The notes beneath the pieces were generated by a model. The model was given only the letters and a program-made list of their open reading frames with translations. It was not told the DNA's origin and did not search any database. Below, piece after piece: positions 1 to 6,320 of a stretch of 7,181 nt of DNA (positions are counted from its first letter, which is position 1; each line of letters opens with the position of its first letter). Origin of the DNA: Spirochaetaceae bacterium (lineage in GTDB: Bacteria; Spirochaetota; Spirochaetia; Treponematales; Breznakiellaceae); assembly GCA_031258625.1 (NCBI GenBank), contig JAIRMO010000072.1:1-7181 (forward strand), read 5' to 3'. A program made the translations under genes and the position numbers.

Positions 1-1
1 T

Positions 2-109
2 AAGGCCGAAGAGGGATTTGCGGAATACAAGGGCTTATACGCTTCCATCATGGAAGCTGCCGGCGGACTCGCGTCCGTAACCAGTATTGAATCGGGAGAA
101 CCGAAATGA
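2..109 (+). CDS. C-terminal end of the gene upstream of atpA (probable DUF2764-type protein, partial)
   Basis: An open frame enters from the left edge and ends at TGA 107-109, giving 35 residues that end in SIESGEPK. The other two forward frames are closed by stops (TAA at 1 and TAA near 78), so this is the coding frame. Its stop overlaps the atpA start codon as ATGA, which is typical of translationally coupled genes in one operon. In spirochete and chlamydial V-type ATPase operons the gene between atpE and atpA encodes an uncharacterised DUF2764 protein, and position alone suggests that identity here. The visible tail has no diagnostic motif and does not look like the C-terminus of subunit F, the usual occupant of this place in Thermus or archaeal operons. 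The reading frame is well supported. The identity is inferred from synteny only. Confidence 0.6.
   Translation, partial: KAEEGFAEYKGLYASIMEAAGGLASVTSIESGEPK
94..98 (+). promoter_or_regulatory. Ribosome binding site of atpA
   Basis: GGGAG lies 7 bases before the ATG at 106, inside the last codons of the upstream gene. It supports this ATG as the start and fits coupled translation through the ATGA overlap. Confidence 0.6.
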
Positions 110-1866
110 CCGGAACAAAGGGAAAAGTGGTGGCCGTTAACGGCAATATGGTGAGCGTCCGTTTTGATGGCGCCGTTTCCATGAATGAAGTCGGCTATGT
201 CAAGGCCGGCGGTAAGTCTTTAAAGAGCGAAGTCATCCGTATTCGGGGTGATGTTTCTCAACTACAGGTCTTCGAGATCACCAAGGGCATTACCGTGGGA
301 GATACGGTGGAATATTCCGGGGATATGTTGGCGGTAGAAGTGGGACCGGGCCTCTTGGGTCAGGTCTTTGACGGCCTGCAGAACCCCCTTCCCAAATTGG
401 CGGAAGAGGCGGGGTATTTCCTGGAACGGGGGGTGTATTTGGATCCCCTGCCGGCGGATAAAAAATGGAATTTTACCCCGGCGGTTAAAGCCGGGGACCG
501 GGTGGAACGGGCGGATACCCTGGGAACCGTCCCGGAGGGGGCCTTTACCCACCGGATCATGGTGCCCTTCAACCTGTACGGGTCCTATACGGTCTCCTCG
601 GTAAAGGAAGCCGGGTCCTATACGATCCGGGAGACCATCGCCGAATTAAAGGACGAAAAAGGGAACACCCTTCCGGTAACCATGTCCTTCCATTGGCCGG
701 TTAAACGGCCGGTGGATTGTTTTGAGGAACGGCTCAAGCCTGAGGAGCCCATGGTTACCCGGGTTAGGCTTATCGACACCTTTTTCCCCGTGGCTCGGGG
801 GGGGACCTATTGTATCCCCGGACCTTTTGGGGCGGGTAAGACCGTGCTTCAGCAGATCACCAGCCGCCACGCCGATGTGGACATCGTGATCCTCGCCGCC
901 TGCGGGGAACGGGCCGGGGAAGTGGTGGAGACCCTCAAGGAATTTCCCGAATTATTGGACCCCCGGACCGGCCGCTCCCTGATGGAACGGACCGTGATCA
1001 TCTGCAATACCTCATCCATGCCCGTGGCGGCCCGGGAAGCCTCGGTGTATACCGCGGTTACCCTGGCGGAGTATTACCGGCAGATGGGGCTCAACGTCCT
1101 GCTCCTCGCGGACTCCACCAGCCGCTGGGCCCAAGCCATGCGGGAAATGTCGGGCCGCCTTGAGGAGATCCCCGGGGAGGAGGCTTTTCCGGCGTACCTG
1201 GAATCCACCATCGCCAGCTTTTACGAGCGGGCCGGACTGGTCCGCCTTCGGGACGGTTCCCTGGGTTCCGTTACCATCGGCGGCACGGTGAGTCCCGCGG
1301 GGGGTAACTTTGAGGAACCCGTAACCCAGGCGACCCTCAAGGTCGTCGGCGCCTTCCACGGGCTTTCCCGGGAACGTTCCGATGCCCGCAAGTACCCCGC
1401 CATCCATCCCCTGGACTCCTGGTCCAAGTATAAGGGCATTATCACGGGGGATACGGTGGAGTACGCCCACGGCTTTATGGTCCGGGGCAGCGAGGTAGAA
1501 CAGATGATGAAGGTGGTGGGGGAAGAGGGGACGAGCCTCGACGACTATGTGATTTACCTCAAGGGGGATTTTCTGGATTCGGTGTATTTTCAGCAAAACT
1601 CCTTTGACGCGGTGGACTCCTCGGTAAGCCCCGAGCGGCAGAAGCATATCTTCACCATTATCCTCAATATTTTGGCGTCGAAGTTTTCTTTTAGCGATAA
1701 AAATGAAGCCCGAAGCTGGTTTAACCGGCTCCGGCAGCGTTTTTTGGATTATAACGGTTCCGAATGGAAAAGCGAGCGGTTCTTTACCCTGCAAAAGGAA
1801 ATTGAATCTGCGGTAAATGAGCGTTCCCAGGGCCTGGAAAAGGCGGTCGAGAAGATCCTGGGCTAA
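106..1866 (+). CDS. atpA: V-type ATP synthase subunit A (catalytic)
   Basis: This is the nucleotide-hydrolysing subunit of the soluble V1/A1 head, present as three copies alternating with subunit B on the cytoplasmic side of the membrane. The 586 residues match the usual length of about 580-600. An N-terminal beta-barrel domain (about 1-75) is followed by the bulge region typical of A subunits and absent from F-type beta (about 110-200). The P-loop GPFGAGKT is at 239-246, with K245 and T246 as phosphate and Mg ligands. ACGERAGE at 265-272 carries the catalytic Glu268. DSTSRWAQAMRE starts at 336, and SPAGGNFEEPVT lies beyond 390. Eukaryotic V-ATPases have a redox-sensitive Cys in the P-loop, and here that place is Ala243. 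GERAGE and SPAGGNFEEP differ from the GERGNE and SPPGGDFSEP of archaeal and enterococcal enzymes and resemble the chlamydial/spirochaete group. The start is supported by GGGAG and by overlap with the preceding stop. The symbol follows V-type usage (also ntpA) and should not be confused with F-type alpha. Confidence 0.97.
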   Translation: MTGTKGKVVAVNGNMVSVRFDGAVSMNEVGYVKAGGKSLKSEVIRIRGDVSQLQVFEITKGITVGDTVEYSGDMLAVEVGPGLLGQVFDGLQNPLPKLAEEAGYFLERGVYLDPLPADKKWNFTPAVKAGDRVERADTLGTVPEGAFTHRIMVPFNLYGSYTVSSVKEAGSYTIRETIAELKDEKGNTLPVTMSFHWPVKRPVDCFEERLKPEEPMVTRVRLIDTFFPVARGGTYCIPGPFGAGKTVLQQITSRHADVDIVILAACGERAGEVVETLKEFPELLDPRTGRSLMERTVIICNTSSMPVAAREASVYTAVTLAEYYRQMGLNVLLLADSTSRWAQAMREMSGRLEEIPGEEAFPAYLESTIASFYERAGLVRLRDGSLGSVTIGGTVSPAGGNFEEPVTQATLKVVGAFHGLSRERSDARKYPAIHPLDSWSKYKGIITGDTVEYAHGFMVRGSEVEQMMKVVGEEGTSLDDYVIYLKGDFLDSVYFQQNSFDAVDSSVSPERQKHIFTIILNILASKFSFSDKNEARSWFNRLRQRFLDYNGSEWKSERFFTLQKEIESAVNERSQGLEKAVEKILG

Positions 1867-1892
1867 TAATGCGTGTAAACGGGGGAATAGGT

Positions 1893-1896
1893 AGGA
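1893..1896 (+). promoter_or_regulatory. Ribosome binding site of atpB
   Basis: AGGA sits 6 bases before the ATG at 1903, in the 36-base gap after atpA. No terminator-like hairpin is seen in that gap, so the two genes are probably on one transcript. Confidence 0.55.
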
Positions 1897-1902
1897 CGGA
1901 AA

Positions 1903-3201
1903 ATGAAAAAGGTATATAGCAAGATAGAATCTATCACGGGGAGTGTCATCACGGTCCGGGCCGAAGATATCCGTTATGGGGATTTGGCGGAGGTGGACAC
2001 CGTGTTCGGAACCTCCCTGGCGGAGGTGAACCGGCTCGAAAACGATCTGGTCTCCCTCCAGGTGTTTGCCGGGGGCCGGGGTATTTCCACCGGGGATACG
2101 GTCCGGTTCCTGGGGCATCCCATGGAGGTGTCCTTTTCGGAAAACCTCATGGGCCGGGTTTTTTCCGGTTCCGGCAGCCCCCGGGACAAGGGGCCCGCCC
2201 TCCGGGAGAACCTTATCCCCATTGGGGGGCCTTCGGTTAACCCCGCCCAGCGGATTATCCCCCGCCGGATGATCCGGACGGGGATACCCATGATCGACCT
2301 TTTCAATACCCTGGTGGTCTCCCAGAAGCTGCCGATCTTCTCCGTTTCCGGGGAACCCTACAACGAGCTTTTGGCCCGGATCGCCATGCAGGCCGAGGTG
2401 GACGTGATCATCCTGGGGGGCATGGGGCTTAAATACGACGATTACCTCTTTTTCAAGGACACCCTGGAAGAGGGGGGCGCCCTTTCCCGGACGGTGATGT
2501 TTATCCATACCGCCAGCGATCCCATCGTGGAATGTCTTATGATCCCCGATATGTCCCTGGCGGTGGCGGAGCAGTTCGCCCTCCAGGGCAAGGACGTGCT
2601 GGTCCTCCTTACGGATATGACCAACTTCGCCGACGCCATGAAGGAGATATCGATCATCCAGGAGCAGGTCCCCTCCAACCGGGGCTATCCGGGGGATCTT
2701 TACAGCCAGCTTGCCAGCCGTTACGAAAAGGCCGTCGACTTTGACACCGCCGGGTCCATCACGATCCTGGGGGTTACCACCATGCCCGGGGACGACGTAA
2801 CCCACCCGGTGCCGGATAACACGGGGTACATCACCGAAGGTCAATATTACCTCAAAAACGGCCGGATCGAGCCTTTCGGTTCCCTTTCCCGGCTTAAACA
2901 GCAGGTCAACGGGAAAACCCGCCCCGATCACCGGGCCTTGATGGACGGGATGATCAAACTCTATTCGGCCTATAAGGACACCCTGGAAAAGCGGGCCATG
3001 GGGTTCATCATGTCCGCCTGGGACACCAAGCTCCTCAAATACGGTGAACAGTTTGAGCGGCAGATGATGGACCTTTCGGTGAACATACCCCTGGAACGGG
3101 CCCTGGATTTGGGCTGGGAGATCCTCGCGGATTGTTTCAGCCCCGAGGAAACGGGACTGCGGACGGAACTGATCGATAAGTTCTGGCCCAAAGAAAGTTA
3201 G
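1903..3201 (+). CDS. atpB: V-type ATP synthase subunit B (non-catalytic)
   Basis: This subunit alternates with A in the A3B3 head and supplies part of each nucleotide site. The 432 residues are slightly short for the family (about 430-470). The N-terminus [12 protein letters not shown] is the family's beta-barrel start. [23 protein letters not shown] (about 125-147) is the conserved lead-in to the place where A has its P-loop. Here that place reads [15 protein letters not shown] (147-161), without GKT, as expected for the non-catalytic subunit. [16 protein letters not shown] is at 235-250, [17 protein letters not shown] at 261-277, and [21 protein letters not shown] at 293-313. SLSRL at 326-330 contains R329, the likely arginine finger reaching into the A-subunit site; this is inferred from alignment with E. 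hirae NtpB by memory. The ATG at 1903 is supported by AGGA and a typical [12 protein letters not shown]-terminus. Confidence 0.96.
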   Translation: MKKVYSKIESITGSVITVRAEDIRYGDLAEVDTVFGTSLAEVNRLENDLVSLQVFAGGRGISTGDTVRFLGHPMEVSFSENLMGRVFSGSGSPRDKGPALRENLIPIGGPSVNPAQRIIPRRMIRTGIPMIDLFNTLVVSQKLPIFSVSGEPYNELLARIAMQAEVDVIILGGMGLKYDDYLFFKDTLEEGGALSRTVMFIHTASDPIVECLMIPDMSLAVAEQFALQGKDVLVLLTDMTNFADAMKEISIIQEQVPSNRGYPGDLYSQLASRYEKAVDFDTAGSITILGVTTMPGDDVTHPVPDNTGYITEGQYYLKNGRIEPFGSLSRLKQQVNGKTRPDHRALMDGMIKLYSAYKDTLEKRAMGFIMSAWDTKLLKYGEQFERQMMDLSVNIPLERALDLGWEILADCFSPEETGLRTELIDKFWPKES

Positions 3202-3228
3202 AAGGGAGAAGTGAGGAGTGGGAAGTTT
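3201..3228 (+). repeat. Imperfect 7-base tandem repeat, four units, consensus GAAGTGA
   Basis: Four successive heptads can be read: GAAGGGA (3201), GAAGTGA (3208), GGAGTGG (3215) and GAAGTTT (3222). Positions 1, 3 and 4 of the unit (G, A, G) are constant, and most changes are purine for purine. The first unit begins on the last base of the atpB stop codon. The unit length is clear, but the low copy number and purine bias leave room for chance. Confidence 0.45.
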
Positions 3229-3240
3229 TAAGATGATTAA

Positions 3241-3253
3241 GGGGGGAACCCCC
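3241..3253 (+). other. Short G/C stem-loop in the atpB-atpD spacer
   Basis: Five G residues at 3241-3245 can pair with five C residues at 3249-3253 around a GAA loop. A CCCGGG palindrome follows at 3255-3260. There is no T-run after the stem, so it does not look like an intrinsic terminator. It could slow RNA decay or reduce expression downstream of atpB, but that is inference. Confidence 0.4.
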
Positions 3254-3291
3254 TCCCGGGCATTGCGTTCTTCTTTCTCCGTACCCAATTA

Positions 3292-3296
3292 GAGGA
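3292..3296 (+). promoter_or_regulatory. Ribosome binding site of atpD, closely spaced
   Basis: GAGGA ends only 3 bases before the ATG at 3300. The spacing is short but workable, and it selects this ATG, after which the family-typical N-terminus MAKIKLTKNELKKQK begins. Confidence 0.5.
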
Positions 3297-3299
3297 ACT

Positions 3300-3902
3300 A
3301 TGGCAAAGATCAAGCTGACCAAAAATGAGCTGAAAAAGCAGAAGGATGCCCTGAAGATGTATCAGCGGTATCTTCCGACGTTGATGCTCAAAAAACAACA
3401 ACTTCAGGCGGAGATCAGAATTACCGAGGTCCGAATCAGGGAATTGCTCCAGGAAAAGGAACGGATCGACGGTTCCTTTAAATCCTGGATAGGGGTTTTT
3501 GGGGAAAAGGGATTTTTTACCCCGCGGACCTTACGGATAACCAACCTGAAAACCGCCACCGGAAACATTGCCGGGGTTTCTATTCCCCTCTTTCAGGGGG
3601 CGGAATTTTCCACCGAGAATTATGATCTGGCCCGGACTCCCCTCTGGCTCGATCTGGCGGTGGAAAAGATGAAACAGGTGCTGCTCCTGGATTTGGAAGC
3701 CCTGATTCTGGAGGAACAACGGAAACGGCTGGATCATGAGCTGCGGGTAACCACCCAGCGGGTTAATCTATTTGAGAAAATTAAGATCCCCGAAACCAAG
3801 GGAAATATCAAAAAGATCCAGGTTTATTTAGGGGATCAGCAGACTTCCGCGGTGGTCCGCGGAAAGATAGCCAAACGCGGCATGGAGAGGGCGGCCCAAT
3901 GA
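3300..3902 (+). CDS. atpD: V-type ATP synthase subunit D (central stalk)
   Basis: Subunit D is the rotor shaft. It is a long antiparallel coiled coil that runs through the centre of A3B3 and links it towards the membrane ring, like gamma in F-type enzymes. The 200 residues fit the family (about 200-220). The N-terminal helix IKLTKNELKKQKDALK (4-19) continues in a charged helix to about residue 55. A more variable, probably globular part follows (about 60-115). A second long helix (about 118-160) leads into the family signature TQRVNLFEKIKIP (152-164) and GNIKKIQVYLGDQ (168-180). The C-terminus SAVVRGKIAKR is also typical. The last codons overlap the atpI start as ATGA, so translation of D and I is probably coupled, which suits their one-to-one ratio in the complex. 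Subunit F, the usual partner of D in the rotor, is not encoded next to it. Confidence 0.95.
   Translation: MAKIKLTKNELKKQKDALKMYQRYLPTLMLKKQQLQAEIRITEVRIRELLQEKERIDGSFKSWIGVFGEKGFFTPRTLRITNLKTATGNIAGVSIPLFQGAEFSTENYDLARTPLWLDLAVEKMKQVLLLDLEALILEEQRKRLDHELRVTTQRVNLFEKIKIPETKGNIKKIQVYLGDQQTSAVVRGKIAKRGMERAAQ
3884..3890 (+). promoter_or_regulatory. Ribosome binding site of atpI inside the atpD end
   Basis: GGAGAGG lies 8 bases before the ATG at 3899, within the last codons of atpD. With the ATGA overlap it supports the start giving MIVPMKKV rather than the next ATG four codons downstream. Confidence 0.5.
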
Positions 3903-5770
3903 TCGTACCGATGAAGAAAGTATCCCTCGTGGTCATGGAAAAGGACCGGGACGCTTCCCTGGAAAAACTCCGGGAGGCGGGGGTGCTTCATTTAGAAAAA
4001 CGGAATGTCCGATCCGACGGCTTAACCAAGCTCCTGGATCGGAAGGCCAAGGCGGAGACCGCCCTGGGGATTTTGCGGTCCTATCCGGCGGAGAAAAAGG
4101 CCGGAACCGCCCCCCAAGGGGTTTTTTCTTCCGGGGACCGGGATGAAGCCCCGCCGGATTTAGTTTCCCGGGTTTTGGAACTGGGGGATGAGAAAAAGGC
4201 CCTCCAGGAGCAGCTCCTGGCGAACGCTAAGGAGCGGAGCCGTATTGAAAAATGGGGGAATTTTGACCCCCGGGCCTTTGCGGAATTTGCCCAAAAGGGC
4301 ATCGTCCTTATTCCCTATGAGCTTTCCCTCAAGGGTTATGAATCCCTCCCGGAGGGGCTTATCGTACTGGGACAGGACAAGACCACGGTGCGGGTTTTGT
4401 CGGTGGGAAAGGAGATCCCCGGGGAAAGCCCCTGGGCGCTGCCGGAACGTTCCCTCGCGGAAACCGATGCCCTGATCGCGGACATTCGGGACAAACTCGC
4501 GGATATTGAAAAGCAATTGCCGGCCCTGGCCCTCCGGAAGGCTTCCCTGGAAGGGGAGCGGGAAACCCTTTTACAGCAGATAGAATTTGAAACCGCCCGG
4601 GCGGGAATGGAAACCGTTGAGAATGTTCCGGCGGAATTTACCGTTTCCTGGATTACCGGGTTTGTGCCCCAGGAGGATCTGGGGGTTTTAAAGCGGGCCG
4701 CTGCGGAAAACGGTTGGGCCCTGATGGCGGATGACCCTGAGGAGTGGGATCAGGTTCCCACCAAGTTGAAAAACAACCGCCTGGTGAGCCTTATCTATCC
4801 CCTTACCGACTTTCTTGAAACCCTGCCGGGGTACAACGAAGTGGATATTTCCGGGTGGTTTTTACTCTTTTTTTGTATCTTTTTCGGTATGATCTTCGGC
4901 GACGCGGGATACGGCGTCCTGCTTATGCTGATCGGCATAATCGTTGCGGCCAAAACCGCTAAAAAGGGAGTCCCGGCGGGGATCAAGATGCTCCTGCTCC
5001 TCAGTTTTTCCAACCTGGCCTGGGGGGTGCTGACCTGTACCTGGTTTGGTATGGATACGGCGCTTCTCCCGGATTTTTTAAAGCGGATCTCCCTGCCCCT
5101 TATTTCCGGGGCCGTTGCCGCCCAATCTCCGGAGGCGAAGGCCATCGTGGATCAGAATCTGATGATCTTCTGTTTTTCCCTGGCCCTGGCACAGCTTTCC
5201 GTCGGGCATATCATCGGAATCATCAGGAACATCAAATCCCCTAAATTTTTGGGGGAACTGGGCTCCCTGGGGATGTTGGCGGGGATGTTTAATGTGGTAC
5301 TGGCCCTGGTGGTGAGCAACGATTACCGGCGAATTCCCTTTTTGCCCCTGTCCCTGTACCTTATCGGGGGCGGGTTTCTCCTCTCCTTTGTGTTTGCCAA
5401 TTACGCGGGAAATATCGGACGGTCTATCCTGGAGAGTTTCAAAAACATCATTCCCGTAGTGCTGGGGATCGCCAACGTGTTTTCCGATATTATGTCCTAT
5501 ATACGGCTGTGGGCGGTGGGACTCGCGGGAGCTTCCATTTCTTCCACGGTAAATACCCTGGCGGGGCCCTTGCTGGGAAATTTTCTTATCTTTTTGGGGA
5601 TTATCCTGCTGGTTTTTGGCCACGGGTTGAACCTCATCCTCAATGTGTTGTCGGTTCTGGTCCATGGGGTCCGCCTTAATACGCTGGAATTTTCCAGCCA
5701 TGTGGGACTTGCCTGGTCGGGTATGGCGTATAAACCGTTTGTGAAAACGGATAAGGGCAGTTCGCGGTAG
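3899..5770 (+). CDS. atpI: V-type ATP synthase subunit I (membrane a-type subunit)
   Basis: This subunit is the stator part of the membrane sector. It forms the ion half-channels facing the K ring and holds the peripheral stalk. The 623 residues are normal for bacterial members. The soluble N-terminal half (1 to about 315) begins MIVPMKKVSLVVMEKD and has helical, coiled-coil-like stretches (about 90-118 and 186-235). The C-terminal half has about seven or eight membrane segments, near 318-335, 337-352, 362-382, 420-443, 453-473, 480-502, 514-545 and 561-586. Conserved motifs are FFGMIFGDAGYG (328-339) and SDIMSYIRLWAVGLAG (529-544), where R536 matches the arginine essential for ion transfer (R735 of yeast Vph1). 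HGVRLNTLEF (589-598) holds R592, the likely second channel arginine. The stop is TAG at 5768. It overlaps atpD and precedes atpK by 36 bases. Confidence 0.96.
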   Translation: MIVPMKKVSLVVMEKDRDASLEKLREAGVLHLEKRNVRSDGLTKLLDRKAKAETALGILRSYPAEKKAGTAPQGVFSSGDRDEAPPDLVSRVLELGDEKKALQEQLLANAKERSRIEKWGNFDPRAFAEFAQKGIVLIPYELSLKGYESLPEGLIVLGQDKTTVRVLSVGKEIPGESPWALPERSLAETDALIADIRDKLADIEKQLPALALRKASLEGERETLLQQIEFETARAGMETVENVPAEFTVSWITGFVPQEDLGVLKRAAAENGWALMADDPEEWDQVPTKLKNNRLVSLIYPLTDFLETLPGYNEVDISGWFLLFFCIFFGMIFGDAGYGVLLMLIGIIVAAKTAKKGVPAGIKMLLLLSFSNLAWGVLTCTWFGMDTALLPDFLKRISLPLISGAVAAQSPEAKAIVDQNLMIFCFSLALAQLSVGHIIGIIRNIKSPKFLGELGSLGMLAGMFNVVLALVVSNDYRRIPFLPLSLYLIGGGFLLSFVFANYAGNIGRSILESFKNIIPVVLGIANVFSDIMSYIRLWAVGLAGASISSTVNTLAGPLLGNFLIFLGIILLVFGHGLNLILNVLSVLVHGVRLNTLEFSSHVGLAWSGMAYKPFVKTDKGSSR

Positions 5771-5782
5771 CGAAAGATTGCC

Positions 5783-5788
5783 TATAAT
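5783..5788 (+). promoter_or_regulatory. Possible internal promoter -10 box before atpK
   Basis: A perfect TATAAT lies in the 36-base atpI-atpK gap. The -35 region is poor: TTCGCG at 5761-5766, with a 16-base spacer, matches TTGACA at three of six positions. The expected transcript start near 5795 would fall on the ribosome binding site of atpK, leaving a very short leader. It may be a chance AT-rich match. Confidence 0.3.
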
Positions 5789-5794
5789 AGGAAA

Positions 5795-5800
5795 TAGGAG
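5795..5800 (+). promoter_or_regulatory. Ribosome binding site of atpK
   Basis: TAGGAG lies 6 bases before the ATG at 5807. It is among the best matches to the 16S anti-Shine-Dalgarno sequence in the window, which fits the many copies of K needed per complex. Confidence 0.65.
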
Positions 5801-5806
5801 CCAGTC

Positions 5807-6244
5807 ATGAATTTAGGATTATTAGGCGCAGGCCTGGTGATGGGTATTGCCGCGGTAGGTTCGGCAATCGGTATCGGTATTGCCGGTCAGGCGGTAATCG
5901 GCGCGTGGAAAAAATGTTATATCGGCAATAAACCCGCGCCCATGACCCTGCTTGCATTTGGGGGAGCGCCGTTAACCCAAACGTTCTACGGCTTTATTCT
6001 GATGATGCAGATGAAAACCGCCGCATTGACCAACACGGCTAATGAATGGCTGTACCTTGGGTTTGGCATCGCCTCGGGTCTTGCCATGGCCTTTTCCGCC
6101 ATTGCCCAGGGCCAGGCCGGCGCCGCCGGCGCCGATGCCCAGGGAGAGACCGGCAAGGGTTTTACCCAGTATATCGCCATAGTCGGGGTCTGCGAAACCG
6201 TAGCGCTTTTTGCTATGGTTCTTTCCATGATCAGTTTGGGCTGA
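5807..6244 (+). CDS. atpK: V-type ATP synthase subunit K (proteolipid, rotor ring)
   Basis: Subunit K forms the membrane ring that carries ions past subunit I as it rotates. The 145 residues hold four hydrophobic helices (about 3-32, 47-70, 80-103 and 120-144), the doubled hairpin of V-type proteolipids. The first hairpin is rich in GxGxG (GSAIGIGIAG) and the third helix repeats the pattern (GIASGLAMAFSAIAQGQAG), showing the old internal duplication. The only membrane carboxylate expected to bind the ion is E130 in helix 4 (GVCETVALF). Helix 2 has Q58 at the matching place, so there is one carboxylate per four helices. T57, Q58, Y61, Q101 and E130 line up by eye with T64, Q65, Y68, Q110 and E139 of the Na+-binding E. 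hirae NtpK. This suggests Na+ coupling, though no alignment was computed. A strong ribosome binding site fits high expression. Confidence 0.95.
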   Translation: MNLGLLGAGLVMGIAAVGSAIGIGIAGQAVIGAWKKCYIGNKPAPMTLLAFGGAPLTQTFYGFILMMQMKTAALTNTANEWLYLGFGIASGLAMAFSAIAQGQAGAAGADAQGETGKGFTQYIAIVGVCETVALFAMVLSMISLG

Positions 6245-6320
6245 ACGGGGCCCGTTTAACCGTCCGGCCGGGCTTGAGGGTTATAGACCTCCGGGCTTTA
6301 GGTTAATCGCTCGGTATGCT
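6245..6320 (+). other. atpK-ispG intergenic gap, no clear terminator
   Basis: The 76 bases are GC-rich and hold small palindromes (AACGG-CCGTT around 6244-6256 and CCGGCCGG at 6264-6271). None is followed by a T-run, so no intrinsic terminator can be called. No convincing promoter and no strong ribosome binding site for ispG are visible. Read-through from the ATPase operon is possible. Confidence 0.4.
6268..6305 (+). repeat. Imperfect direct repeat in the atpK-ispG gap
   Basis: CCGGGCTTGAGGGTTA (6268-6283) recurs as CCGGGCTTTAGGTTA (6291-6305), with one substitution and one missing base, 23 bases apart start to start. It could be a local duplication or a pair of protein-binding sites. Confidence 0.4.

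Larger units (their letters stand above)
3202..3299 (+). other. atpB-atpD spacer with purine-rich heptads and a G/C hairpin
   Basis: At 98 bases this is the longest gap in the cluster; the other gaps are 36 and 76 bases and two junctions overlap. Its left part is a run of imperfect 7-base units, and its middle has a short G/C hairpin without a following T-run. The right end carries the atpD ribosome binding site. No gene or RNA family is recognised. It could be a decayed repetitive insertion or an mRNA processing or attenuation site. Confidence 0.5.

Noticed and set aside
3241..3260. Intrinsic terminator after atpB.
   Set aside because: The hairpin stem is only five pairs and is followed by TCCCGGGC, not a T-run. 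Stopping here would also cut D, I and K from the rest of the complex.
1012..3288. A 758-codon open frame on the minus strand across atpA and atpB.
   Set aside because: It lies opposite two strongly conserved genes, and its translation is rich in G, H, P and R with no recognisable domain. Long antisense frames are expected where GC-rich codons avoid stops on the other strand.
5078..5701. A 207-codon minus-strand open frame opposite atpI.
   Set aside because: Its Q/G/H/K-rich translation mirrors membrane-helix codons of atpI. It has no family resemblance, and atpI is certain in this place.
6244..6257. Intrinsic terminator right after the atpK stop.
   Set aside because: The palindrome is short with a three-base loop, and only three T residues lie on its right side before AACCG.
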